8,232 nt of DNA. Source: Hyphomicrobiales bacterium. GTDB lineage: Bacteria; Pseudomonadota; Alphaproteobacteria; Parvibaculales; Parvibaculaceae. The notes beneath the pieces were generated by a model. It was not told where the DNA came from. It did not search any database and was given only the letters and a program-made list of their open reading frames with translations. The first letter of the stretch is position 1, and each line of letters starts with the position of its first letter. The position numbers and the translations under genes are program-made. The DNA lies in contig JAATFR010000312.1 of assembly GCA_015655095.1 (NCBI GenBank), positions 1 to 8,232 of the forward strand, given 5' to 3'. This document shows positions 1 to 5,109 of this stretch, piece by piece.

Positions 1-340
1 CGCCCAGCACTCGCGACCAGCCCTCGGGGTTTGAAAGCGCATCGCCGCCGCCGCCAACACCGGCATTGTTCATCAGAACTGAAACAGGCCCGAGCCGCTC
101 CGCGACCGTCGCCGCCAGCTTCTCCACCTCATCCCGGCTGGAAACATCGGTCTTAACGGCAAGGACATCGCCGCCGATCCGGGCCGAGGCTTCGTCCAGG
201 CCCACCCGGTCCGCAATACAGACCCGCAGGCCTTTGGCCGCAAGGGCCGTGGCGGCGGCAAGGCCAATGCCGCTTGCGCCGCCAGTGATCACGGCAACGC
301 CGCCAGCGGCCAGTGCAGGATGGGAGGGAGGTTCGTCCAT
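1..340 (-). CDS. short-chain dehydrogenase/reductase (SDR), N-terminal part, cut by window edge
   Basis: Visible are 113 residues of an NAD(P)-dependent oxidoreductase with a Rossmann fold; the rest, including the catalytic Tyr and Lys, lies beyond the window's left edge. The start ATG (338–340) is preceded by AAGGA nine bases away. After a short N-terminal extension comes the classical glycine-rich cofactor loop TGGASGIG (residues 19–26), then an Asp at the end of the second strand (IADR, D44), the TDVS adenine-pocket motif (64–67) and NNAG (91–94). In this family an Asp at the D44 position usually means NAD(H) rather than NADP(H). The gene is divergent from the LysR regulator at 509, which makes it a plausible target of that regulator. 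The substrate is unknown. Family assignment is secure; specific function is not. Confidence 0.9.
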   Translation of the reverse strand, partial: MDEPPSHPALAAGGVAVITGGASGIGLAAATALAAKGLRVCIADRVGLDEASARIGGDVLAVKTDVSSRDEVEKLAATVAERLGPVSVLMNNAGVGGGGDALSNPEGWSRVLG

Positions 341-395
341 TGTCAGGATTCCTTGATGCAACAAGCCGGAACAGTATTTTCTCCCACCCGCTCCA

Positions 396-425
396 ACCAT
401 ACATGCCGATGAAAACCCCCGACAA
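396..425 (-). promoter_or_regulatory. possible promoter of the partial SDR gene
   Basis: On the minus strand TTGTCG (425–420) and TATGGT (401–396) are separated by 18 bases and lie 56–85 bases upstream of the SDR start. They resemble -35 and -10 boxes but are not close to consensus, so this is only a candidate. Confidence 0.2.
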
Positions 426-426
426 G

Positions 427-454
427 TTACATGATGATCTGACTCTATGATAAT
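427..454 (+). promoter_or_regulatory. possible promoter of the LysR gene
   Basis: TTACAT (427–432) and GATAAT (449–454) are 16 bases apart and precede the LysR start by about 55 bases. The -10-like box lies inside one of two 11-base direct repeats, so any regulator binding there would compete with RNA polymerase. The match is weak on the -35 side. Confidence 0.25.
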
Positions 455-457
455 CTG
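431..457. repeat. 11-base direct repeats in the SDR/LysR divergent gap
   Basis: ATGATGATCTG (431–441) and ATGATAATCTG (447–457) match at 10 of 11 bases and start 16 bases apart. They sit between two divergent genes, one of them a LysR-type regulator that would be expected to bind its own promoter region. The repeat is seen directly; a role as operator half-sites is inference. Confidence 0.5.
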
Positions 458-508
458 GAATTCTTGAAGGCAGCCTGAATAATCCCAGGTCGGCGGGGAC
501 TGCATTTT

Positions 509-1453
509 ATGCGACAAGATCAACTTGAGGGACTGGTGGCTTTTATCGCGGTCGCGGAGGAAGTGGGCTTCTCGGCCGCCGCTGTCCGTCTGGGCGTTTC
601 GCCCTCGGCGGTCAGCCAGTCGATCCGCAATCTCGAAAGCCGCCTCGGCATGCCTCTGTTCAACAGGACGACGCGCAGCGTCAGCCTGACGGAAGTCGGT
701 GCGCGCTATCTGGAACGGGTGCGTCCCTGCGTGCGCGAGCTTGTGGCCGCAAGCGACGAGTTGGGTGATGAGGGAGACGAGCCCGCGGGCCTGCTCCGCC
801 TCAATGTTCCACGCTCCGGCTATATGATCATTCTGCAGCCAGTTCTCCGCCGCTTTATCGATGCCTATCCGCGCATCAATATCGAGGTGATGATCGAGAA
901 TAATCTTGTCGATATTGTCAGCCGTGGTTTCGATGCCGGCATCAGGCTGAGCAACATGGTTGAGAAGGATATGGTCGCGGTCAGGATCGGTCCCGCTATT
1001 TCAGTCCATATCATTGCCTCCCCCGATTATCTGGAGCGATATGGCATCCCCCGCGAACCGCGCGATCTTCTCAACCACGCCTGCATCTCCTTCCGGCATT
1101 CCACATCCGGGCAGATCGACCGCTGGGAGTTTATCCAGGATGGGGAGTCTTTTGAACTGCCGGTCACGGGCCGCCTCATCATCAATGATTCCGCCGCCCT
1201 CATTCAGTCCGCGCTCGACGGTCTCGGTATCGCCAATATATTCAACGGCTATATTGATCCCTTCATTGAAAACGGACAACTGGTCCGCCTCCTCACGGAC
1301 TGGAGCCCTTCGCTTCCCGGATTTACGCTTTATTATCCCGACCGCCGCCGGGTCCCGCTGAAGCTGAGGGTTCTGATCGATTTCCTGCACAGGGAGCTTC
1401 CCCGCGTCAGGCCCCTTGTCGGAGACATGACGCGGGTTCCAGACATGCTTTAG
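509..1453 (+). CDS. LysR-type transcriptional regulator
   Basis: This is a 314-residue DNA-binding regulator of normal LysR length. The N-terminal winged helix-turn-helix spans about residues 4–62, with the recognition region around 21–46 (FSAAAVRLGV, then SPSAVSQSIR) and the typical NRTTRSVSLTEVG wing at 52–64. A linker helix leads to the effector-binding domain (about 92–300) of the periplasmic-binding-protein fold, most like the CrgA/YafC-type group. The effector cannot be inferred. The start ATG has only a weak GGGGA-like site upstream. The gene is divergent from the partial SDR at 1–340, the usual LysR–target layout, and its stop codon overlaps that of the convergent aldo/keto reductase. 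Local autoregulation and control of the neighbouring oxidoreductases are inference. Confidence 0.95.
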   Translation: MRQDQLEGLVAFIAVAEEVGFSAAAVRLGVSPSAVSQSIRNLESRLGMPLFNRTTRSVSLTEVGARYLERVRPCVRELVAASDELGDEGDEPAGLLRLNVPRSGYMIILQPVLRRFIDAYPRINIEVMIENNLVDIVSRGFDAGIRLSNMVEKDMVAVRIGPAISVHIIASPDYLERYGIPREPRDLLNHACISFRHSTSGQIDRWEFIQDGESFELPVTGRLIINDSAALIQSALDGLGIANIFNGYIDPFIENGQLVRLLTDWSPSLPGFTLYYPDRRRVPLKLRVLIDFLHRELPRVRPLVGDMTRVPDML

Positions 1454-2421
1454 ACGAAGCCGGATATGCGGTGCGGCTTGTAGGGCGCTTCAAGAGCGCT
1501 GATTTCCTCAGGCGTCAGCTTGAGCGACAGGGCCGCAAGGGCGTCATTGACATGTTGAGGTTTAGACGCCCCGACGATCGGCGCCGTCACGCCCTTCTTT
1601 TGCACCAGCCAGGCGAGAGCAACCTGCGCCCGGGGCACGCCACGCTTGGCGGCGATGATGCCGACCTGATCGACGACCTCGCGATCTCCCTCGACATAAA
1701 GCGACTTGCCGAAGACATCGGTTTCCAGCCGTTCGGTGGTTTCGTTCCAGTCCCGGGTGAGCCGTCCGCGGGCAAGCGGGCTCCACGGGATCACTGCAAG
1801 CCCCTGATCGATGCAGAACGGCAGCATCTCGCGCTCTTCCTCGCGGTACAGCAGGTTGAGGTGGTCCTGCATGCTGACGAACTGCGTCCAGCCATTGAGG
1901 CGCGAGGTATAGACCGCCTTGGCAAACTGCCATGAGGCCATGGAGGAAGCGCCGATATAGCGCGCCTTGCCCGCCTTCACCACATCGTGCAGCGCCTCCA
2001 GCGTTTCCTCGATGGGCGTGCGCGCATCCCAGCGGTGGATCTGGTAGAGATCGACATAGTCGGTGCCGAGCCGCTTCAGGCTGGCATCAATCTCGGCGAA
2101 GATCGCCTTGCGCGACAGGCCTTCGCCATTGGGGCCGGGGCGCATTCGGCCGGAAACCTTGGTCGCCAGCACGATGTCCTCGCGTTTGGCGAAATCCTTG
2201 ATCGCACGGCCGACGATTTCCTCGGACGTACCGTCCGAATAGACATTGGCGGTGTCCAGGAAATTAATGCCGCTTTCAATAGCCAGTTTGATGATGGGCC
2301 GACTCGTGGCCTCGTCGAGCGTCCAGCTGTGATTGCCCCGCTTCGCATCACCGAATGTCATGCAGCCAAGGCAAAGTCGCGACACCTCAAGGCCTGTAGA
2401 GCCAAACTTCACATAATCCAT
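1450..2421 (-). CDS. yajO: aldo/keto reductase, YajO-like
   Basis: This is a 323-residue NADPH-dependent carbonyl reductase with a (β/α)8-barrel fold. The catalytic tetrad is complete: D56 and Y61 in DTANVY, K88 in LATKVS, and H129 in YQIHRWD. Other recognisable parts are LGCMTFG (18–24), SMQDHLNLLYREEEREM (183–199), IPWSPLARGRLTR (211–223) and the C-terminal cofactor phosphate-binding GASKPQH (284–290). From memory the whole chain closely tracks Escherichia coli YajO, so the symbol is used by homology; the physiological substrate is unproven. The ATG at 2421 was chosen over an in-frame ATG at 2598 because AAGGGAG lies seven bases upstream and homology begins there. The terminal TAA overlaps the stop of the LysR gene. 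The upstream SDR on the same strand could share function. Confidence 0.93.
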   Translation of the reverse strand: MDYVKFGSTGLEVSRLCLGCMTFGDAKRGNHSWTLDEATSRPIIKLAIESGINFLDTANVYSDGTSEEIVGRAIKDFAKREDIVLATKVSGRMRPGPNGEGLSRKAIFAEIDASLKRLGTDYVDLYQIHRWDARTPIEETLEALHDVVKAGKARYIGASSMASWQFAKAVYTSRLNGWTQFVSMQDHLNLLYREEEREMLPFCIDQGLAVIPWSPLARGRLTRDWNETTERLETDVFGKSLYVEGDREVVDQVGIIAAKRGVPRAQVALAWLVQKKGVTAPIVGASKPQHVNDALAALSLKLTPEEISALEAPYKPHRISGFV

Positions 2422-2428
2422 GTTTTGT

Positions 2429-2435
2429 CTCCCTT
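2429..2435 (-). promoter_or_regulatory. ribosome binding site deciding the reductase start
   Basis: AAGGGAG on the minus strand lies seven bases before the ATG at 2419–2421. It supports this start over the upstream in-frame ATG at 2598, which would add 59 residues unlike the family. Confidence 0.7.
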
Positions 2436-2460
2436 GGAGGAACGGCAGGCAAAATATTCT

Positions 2461-2486
2461 CTGGACGGAACGATATATCCATCCAG
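2461..2486. repeat. 26-base inverted repeat, candidate operator before the aldo/keto reductase
   Basis: CTGGACGGA (2461–2469) and TCCATCCAG (2478–2486) are inverted copies with one mismatch in nine and an 8-base AT-rich spacer. The element lies 40–65 bases upstream of the reductase start, where a promoter is expected, and its spacer carries TATA-like bases. The symmetry and position suit a dimeric repressor or activator; no regulator can be named. Confidence 0.5.
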
Positions 2487-2582
2487 TCGGCCTGCTTCGA
2501 TACGGAAATTTCATGTCCGGCAACAATATCACGCTGACGGCGCGAGAACAGACATGACCTGCAGGAAAACGACAACAGGACA

Positions 2583-2606
2583 CGGGCGGCGCCTTCACGC
2601 CACCCG
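2583..2606 (-). terminator. hairpin downstream of the second SDR gene, possible terminator
   Basis: On the minus strand a 9-pair GC-rich stem (one G·U pair) encloses a 6-base loop, beginning 37 bases past the SDR stop codon. The plus-strand version has an A·C mismatch at the same position, so the structure suits a minus-strand transcript. The following bases contain only short T runs, so it may be a weak terminator or an mRNA 3'-end stabiliser. Confidence 0.45.
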
Positions 2607-2643
2607 CACCTTGTTATGTATCAGGCCCCGAAAGGCCGGTGTT

Positions 2644-3486
2644 TCAATCGAAATCGGTCGAGAGCGAAACGGATTCCCAGGCGTCGATCTCGCTGGTGAG
2701 CTGGGCGATTTTCTCGCGCACCAGCTTTACCGCATCCGTGCCCAGCAGCAGGTGAGCGGGCGGATTGTCTGACTCGACGAGCTTGAGGATCGCCTGCGCC
2801 GCCTTTGCCGGATTGCCGGCCTGGTGCCCGCTATAGCCCTCGCGCCTTTTGCGGATCGGCTCGAAGGTTTCATCATAATCGGGGATGCTGCGGGGGGCCC
2901 GCACCATTGAACGCCCTGCCCAGTCGGTGCGGAAACCGCCGGGCTCGACAGCGGTGACGTGGATGCCGAAGCTTGCCACTTCCTTGCCAAGGCTTTCGCT
3001 GATCCCTTCGAGCGCGAACTTGCTGCCATGATAATAGGCAATGCCCGGCATGGTGATAATGCCGCCCATCGATGTGATCGAGATGATATGCCCGGCGCGG
3101 CGCTTGCGCATGTAGGGCAGCACGGCCTTGATGACGGCAACCGCGCCAAAGACATTCACTTCGAACTGCTTGCGAAGATCATCGAGCGTAGATTCCTCGA
3201 CAAGCCCCTCATGGCCATATCCGGCATTGTTGATGAGAACGTCTATCGCGCCGGTCTTGCTTTCGACTTCGTTGATGACGCGCTCGATTGCGGCGTCGTC
3301 CGTTACGTCGAGGAGCCGTCCGAATGATTTGCCGGGCGCAAGCTGGTCGAATTCGGCCCGCGCGGCCTCGTTGCGCAGCGTGCCGATGACGCGGTGGCCG
3401 GCAGCGAGCGCGGCCTCAGAAAAGGCGCGACCGAAACCGGTCGAGACGCCCGTAATGAAAAATGTGCGTGAGGTGGAGGTCGTCAT
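2644..3486 (-). CDS. short-chain dehydrogenase/reductase (SDR)
   Basis: This is a complete 280-residue classical SDR, an NAD(P)-dependent oxidoreductase of the cytoplasm. The cofactor loop is TGVSTGFG (12–19), followed by LLDVTD (58–63), NNAG (87–90 region), the catalytic S139, Y152 and K156 (YHGSK), and the EPGGFRTDW segment (181–189). An Arg at the end of the second strand (GTLRN, R38) points to NADP(H). The TGxSTGFG signature and the long C-terminal helical part resemble the 17-beta-hydroxysteroid-dehydrogenase/retinol-dehydrogenase-like bacterial group, but the substrate is unknown. The ATG at 3484–3486 has a strong AAGGAGAA site seven to eight bases upstream. It lies upstream of the YajO-like reductase on the same strand, though the 222-base gap with a hairpin argues for separate transcripts. 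It is divergent from the cobalt genes. Confidence 0.93.
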   Translation of the reverse strand: MTTSTSRTFFITGVSTGFGRAFSEAALAAGHRVIGTLRNEAARAEFDQLAPGKSFGRLLDVTDDAAIERVINEVESKTGAIDVLINNAGYGHEGLVEESTLDDLRKQFEVNVFGAVAVIKAVLPYMRKRRAGHIISITSMGGIITMPGIAYYHGSKFALEGISESLGKEVASFGIHVTAVEPGGFRTDWAGRSMVRAPRSIPDYDETFEPIRKRREGYSGHQAGNPAKAAQAILKLVESDNPPAHLLLGTDAVKLVREKIAQLTSEIDAWESVSLSTDFD

Positions 3487-3557
3487 GATCTTTCTCCTTC
3501 TTCCATGGAAGCAAGGTAGGGTCTGTCGTGGCTGACAATAACCCCTGCATTTCGGTC

Positions 3558-3573
3558 CAGCCTTTGAAGGCTG
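3558..3573. repeat. 16-base perfect inverted repeat, candidate operator
   Basis: CAGCCTT and AAGGCTG flank a central TG (CAGCCTTTGAAGGCTG). The element lies 72–87 bases upstream of the SDR start and before the riboswitch of the divergent cobalt operon. A two-base centre is too tight for an RNA hairpin loop without opening pairs, so a protein-binding DNA site is the more likely reading. Inference only. Confidence 0.4.
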
Positions 3574-3581
3574 TCTTCATA

Positions 3582-3604
3582 AATATTCATGCCGCCAATA
3601 TTCA
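3582..3604. repeat. paired AATATTCA direct repeats
   Basis: AATATTCA occurs at 3582–3589 and again at 3597–3604, 15 bases apart, in the divergent gap before the cobalamin riboswitch. It is the most AT-rich patch of the gap, so the cbtB promoter probably lies close by. I could not place convincing -35 and -10 boxes. Confidence 0.35.
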
Positions 3605-3614
3605 CCATAGCGTG

Positions 3615-3775
3615 CAGGACACGCGAGAGTGATGATCCGTATGGACATTTATCCGCCGGGGCGTAAGCTTGCTGCGTCTTGCGAAGTGAGGAAGCCGGTG
3701 AAATCCCGGCACGGTCGCGCCACTGTGTTTGGCTCCGATAGCCGGGGCCAAAAGTCAGACCCTCCTTCGTCCCAT
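3615..3775 (+). promoter_or_regulatory. cobalamin riboswitch in the cbtBA leader
   Basis: The conserved cobalamin aptamer core is seen at 3691–3727: GAAGCCGG, GGTGAAATCC, then CGGCACGGTCGCGCCACTGT. GCCGG (3694–3698) and CCGGC (3706–3710) form the expected stem. Next comes a 9-pair hairpin, TTTGGCTCC (3728–3736) with GGGGCCAAA (3744–3752), and then AAGTCAGAC (3752–3760), a degenerate form of the B12-box element near the 3' end of these aptamers. The outer boundaries are approximate. It lies directly upstream of cbtB, a standard B12-regulated gene. By family rule, adenosylcobalamin binding would reduce expression of the cobalt transporter genes; the start-proximal location suggests control of translation initiation. 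Confidence 0.9.
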
Positions 3776-3791
3776 AACATCCGACGGGACG
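3768..3791 (+). promoter_or_regulatory. possible expression-platform hairpin of the riboswitch
   Basis: CGTCCC (3768–3773) and GGGACG (3786–3791) can form a 6-pair stem with a 12-base loop just upstream of the cbtB ribosome binding site. Just before it, CCTCC (3761–3765) is complementary to the GGAGG of that site (3803–3807). Together they suggest alternative pairings that expose or hide the site. This is inferred from complementarity only. Confidence 0.4.
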
Positions 3792-3802
3792 CTTGATCCC
3801 AT

Positions 3803-3807
3803 GGAGG
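3803..3807 (+). promoter_or_regulatory. ribosome binding site of cbtB
   Basis: GGAGG is five bases before the ATG at 3813 and decides for that start. The in-frame ATG at 3801 overlaps the site itself and has no such sequence before it. Confidence 0.75.
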
Positions 3808-3812
3808 AACTG

Positions 3813-4022
3813 ATGTCTGACATCCACGCCGGGCCCGCGGCCCAACCCGTTCCCATTCCTGTGCGCACCCTTGCCCCATGGCTCATCTTCGGCGGTCTGA
3901 TGATGATGCTCATGATCTATTTTGTGGGTGCTGAAGAGGGGGCGACCTCGATTATCAAGGGCATGTACGTTCATGAATATGTGCATGATGGCCGCCACCT
4001 GCTTGGCTTTCCTTGCCACTGA
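3813..4022 (+). CDS. cbtB: CbtB, small subunit of the predicted CbtAB cobalt transporter
   Basis: This 69-residue inner-membrane protein has the hallmark CbtB architecture. A short hydrophilic N-terminus is followed by one membrane helix (about residues 19–39, LAPWLIFGGL onward) and a C-terminal metal-ligand tail with H54, H58, H62, C68 and H69 (MYVHEYVHDGRHLLGFPCH). CbtB is predicted in the literature to act with CbtA in cobalt uptake for cobalamin synthesis, and the His/Cys tail is the likely metal site. Length is normal for the family. The start at 3813 follows GGAGG by five bases. It is the first gene after the cobalamin riboswitch and 18 bases ahead of cbtA, so the two form one B12-repressed operon. 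Transport itself has not been shown here. Confidence 0.93.
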   Translation: MSDIHAGPAAQPVPIPVRTLAPWLIFGGLMMMLMIYFVGAEEGATSIIKGMYVHEYVHDGRHLLGFPCH

Positions 4023-4040
4023 CCGACGAGGAAAAAAGCC

Positions 4041-4775
4041 ATGGTTGGAACACTTCTTATGCGCGGCATGCTTGTCGGCATTGTCGCCGGGTTGCTCGCC
4101 TTCGTCTTTGCCAAAACTTTCGGTGAACCGCAGGTCAATCACGCCATCGATTTTGAATCCCGGATGGAGGCCGCCCGTGGCGATGCGCCCGAGCCTGAAC
4201 TCGTCAGCCGCGAGGTCCAGTCAGGCATTGGTCTGCTGACAGGCGTCATCGTCTACAGCGCCGGAATGGGCGGCCTTTTTGCCCTGGTCTTCGCCTATGC
4301 CTATGGGCGGGTCGGAAATATCGGTCCGCGCGCGCTTTCGGCCCTGCTTGCGGCGGCGGCGTTGCTTGCCATCGCCATTGTGCCGGACCTGAAATATCCG
4401 CCCAATCCGCCCTCGGTGGGTGATCCTGAAACAATAGGGATACGCACCGCCCTGTTCTTCACCATGATCGCGATTTCCATCGCCTCGCTCACTCTTTCCG
4501 TGTTGCTGGTTCGCAGGCTGATCCCGCGTCATGGCCTGTGGAACGCAAGCCTTGGGGGCGCGCTGCTCTTCATCGTGCTCATTGCTTTCGCCCAGCTTCT
4601 GTTGAAAGACATCAATGAGGTTCCGGCGGCGTTTCCCGCCGTGGTGCTGTGGCGGTTCCGTATCGCTTCGCTGGGAATTCAGTGCATCATGTGGATGACG
4701 CTCGGTTTTCTGTTCGGCTATCTGGTGGAAAAGACAATGGCGCCCCGCTGGCTTTACAGGCCCGCATCCGCCTGA
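4041..4775 (+). CDS. cbtA: CbtA, membrane subunit of the predicted CbtAB cobalt transporter
   Basis: This is a 244-residue integral membrane protein with five or six hydrophobic segments, at about 4–24, 64–87, 98–115, 134–157, 168–188 and 208–229. Family-typical parts are the stretch after the third segment (VPDLKYPPNPPSVGDPETIG, 114–133) and FPAVVLWRFRIASLGIQ (198–214). The loop after the first segment contains H34 and many acidic residues. CbtA is the presumed permease partner of CbtB in cobalt import for B12 synthesis; that role is predicted from riboswitch association and gene context. The ATG at 4041 has a GAGGAAAA site upstream and follows cbtB by 18 bases, so it is co-transcribed under the same riboswitch. 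No truncation is seen. Confidence 0.93.
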   Translation: MVGTLLMRGMLVGIVAGLLAFVFAKTFGEPQVNHAIDFESRMEAARGDAPEPELVSREVQSGIGLLTGVIVYSAGMGGLFALVFAYAYGRVGNIGPRALSALLAAAALLAIAIVPDLKYPPNPPSVGDPETIGIRTALFFTMIAISIASLTLSVLLVRRLIPRHGLWNASLGGALLFIVLIAFAQLLLKDINEVPAAFPAVVLWRFRIASLGIQCIMWMTLGFLFGYLVEKTMAPRWLYRPASA

Positions 4776-4802
4776 TCCTTACCGCGATGAAAGAGACACA
4801 TG

Positions 4803-4827
4803 ATCGGAGGCCGGACTGGCCTCCGGT
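4803..4827. terminator. hairpin between cbtA and the convergent tRNA gene
   Basis: CGGAGGCC (4805–4812) and GGCCTCCG (4818–4825) form a perfect 8-pair stem with a 5-base loop, extendable by a U·G and an A–U pair. It lies 30–50 bases past the cbtA stop and about 30 bases past the tRNA 3' end on the other strand, so it could end transcription from both sides. Neither flank has a clean T run; the minus-strand flank (TCTCTTTC) is the better one. Confidence 0.55.
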
Positions 4828-4855
4828 TGGTCAAACATGCTGAACCTGGGGTAAA

Positions 4856-4931
4856 TGGTGGGCGGTGACGGGATCGAACCGCCGACCCTCTCGGTGTAAA
4901 CGAGATGCTCTGCCAGCTGAGCTAACCGCCC
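4856..4931 (-). tRNA. tRNA-Val, anticodon TAC
   Basis: The minus strand folds into a complete cloverleaf of 76 bases. The acceptor arms GGGCGGT and ACCGCCC pair perfectly, with discriminator A and an encoded CCA end. The D stem is GCTC/GAGC, the anticodon stem TCTCG/CGAGA with loop TTTACAC, and the T arm GGCGG-TTCGATC-CCGTC with one G·U pair. Anticodon TAC at loop positions 34–36 reads Val codons GTA/GTG. In many alphaproteobacteria a tRNA-Val(TAC) lies near lon and hup; here an MFS gene lies between them. Confidence 0.97.
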
Positions 4932-5109
4932 GTTGCGATGGCCGGACGCGTAAATGAACCTGAAATCCGGTTTCCACGCGAGTTCTCGGCCTCACAGCCC
5001 CTCTCCTACTTGAATGAGCCTGCCATTGCAATCCCCCGGTGCCCGGGCGAAGCTGGGGAGCGTCCGGGTTCTCCCTGCTCCGGTGATCTGTAATCGACAT
5101 GAGTTTATT

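Noticed and set aside
2422..2598. N-terminal extension of the aldo/keto reductase to an ATG at 2598
   Set aside because: The 59 extra residues are unlike the family and cover the inverted repeat and hairpin; the good ribosome binding site is at 2429–2435.
1987..2772. Plus-strand ORF of 261 codons
   Set aside because: It is antisense to the aldo/keto reductase and the end of the SDR, both of which have intact catalytic motifs on the minus strand.
3729..3812. Upstream starts for cbtB at 3729 or 3801
   Set aside because: The first lies inside the riboswitch aptamer; the second overlaps the GGAGG site that serves the ATG at 3813.
3483..4142. Minus-strand ORF of 219 codons
   Set aside because: It runs antisense through cbtB, the cobalamin riboswitch and the start of cbtA. 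The residues look like random antisense translation and no family is recognised.
4856..4880. tRNA-Val 3' end as an integration (att) site of a mobile island
   Set aside because: No second copy of the tRNA 3' end and no integrase gene is seen in the window.
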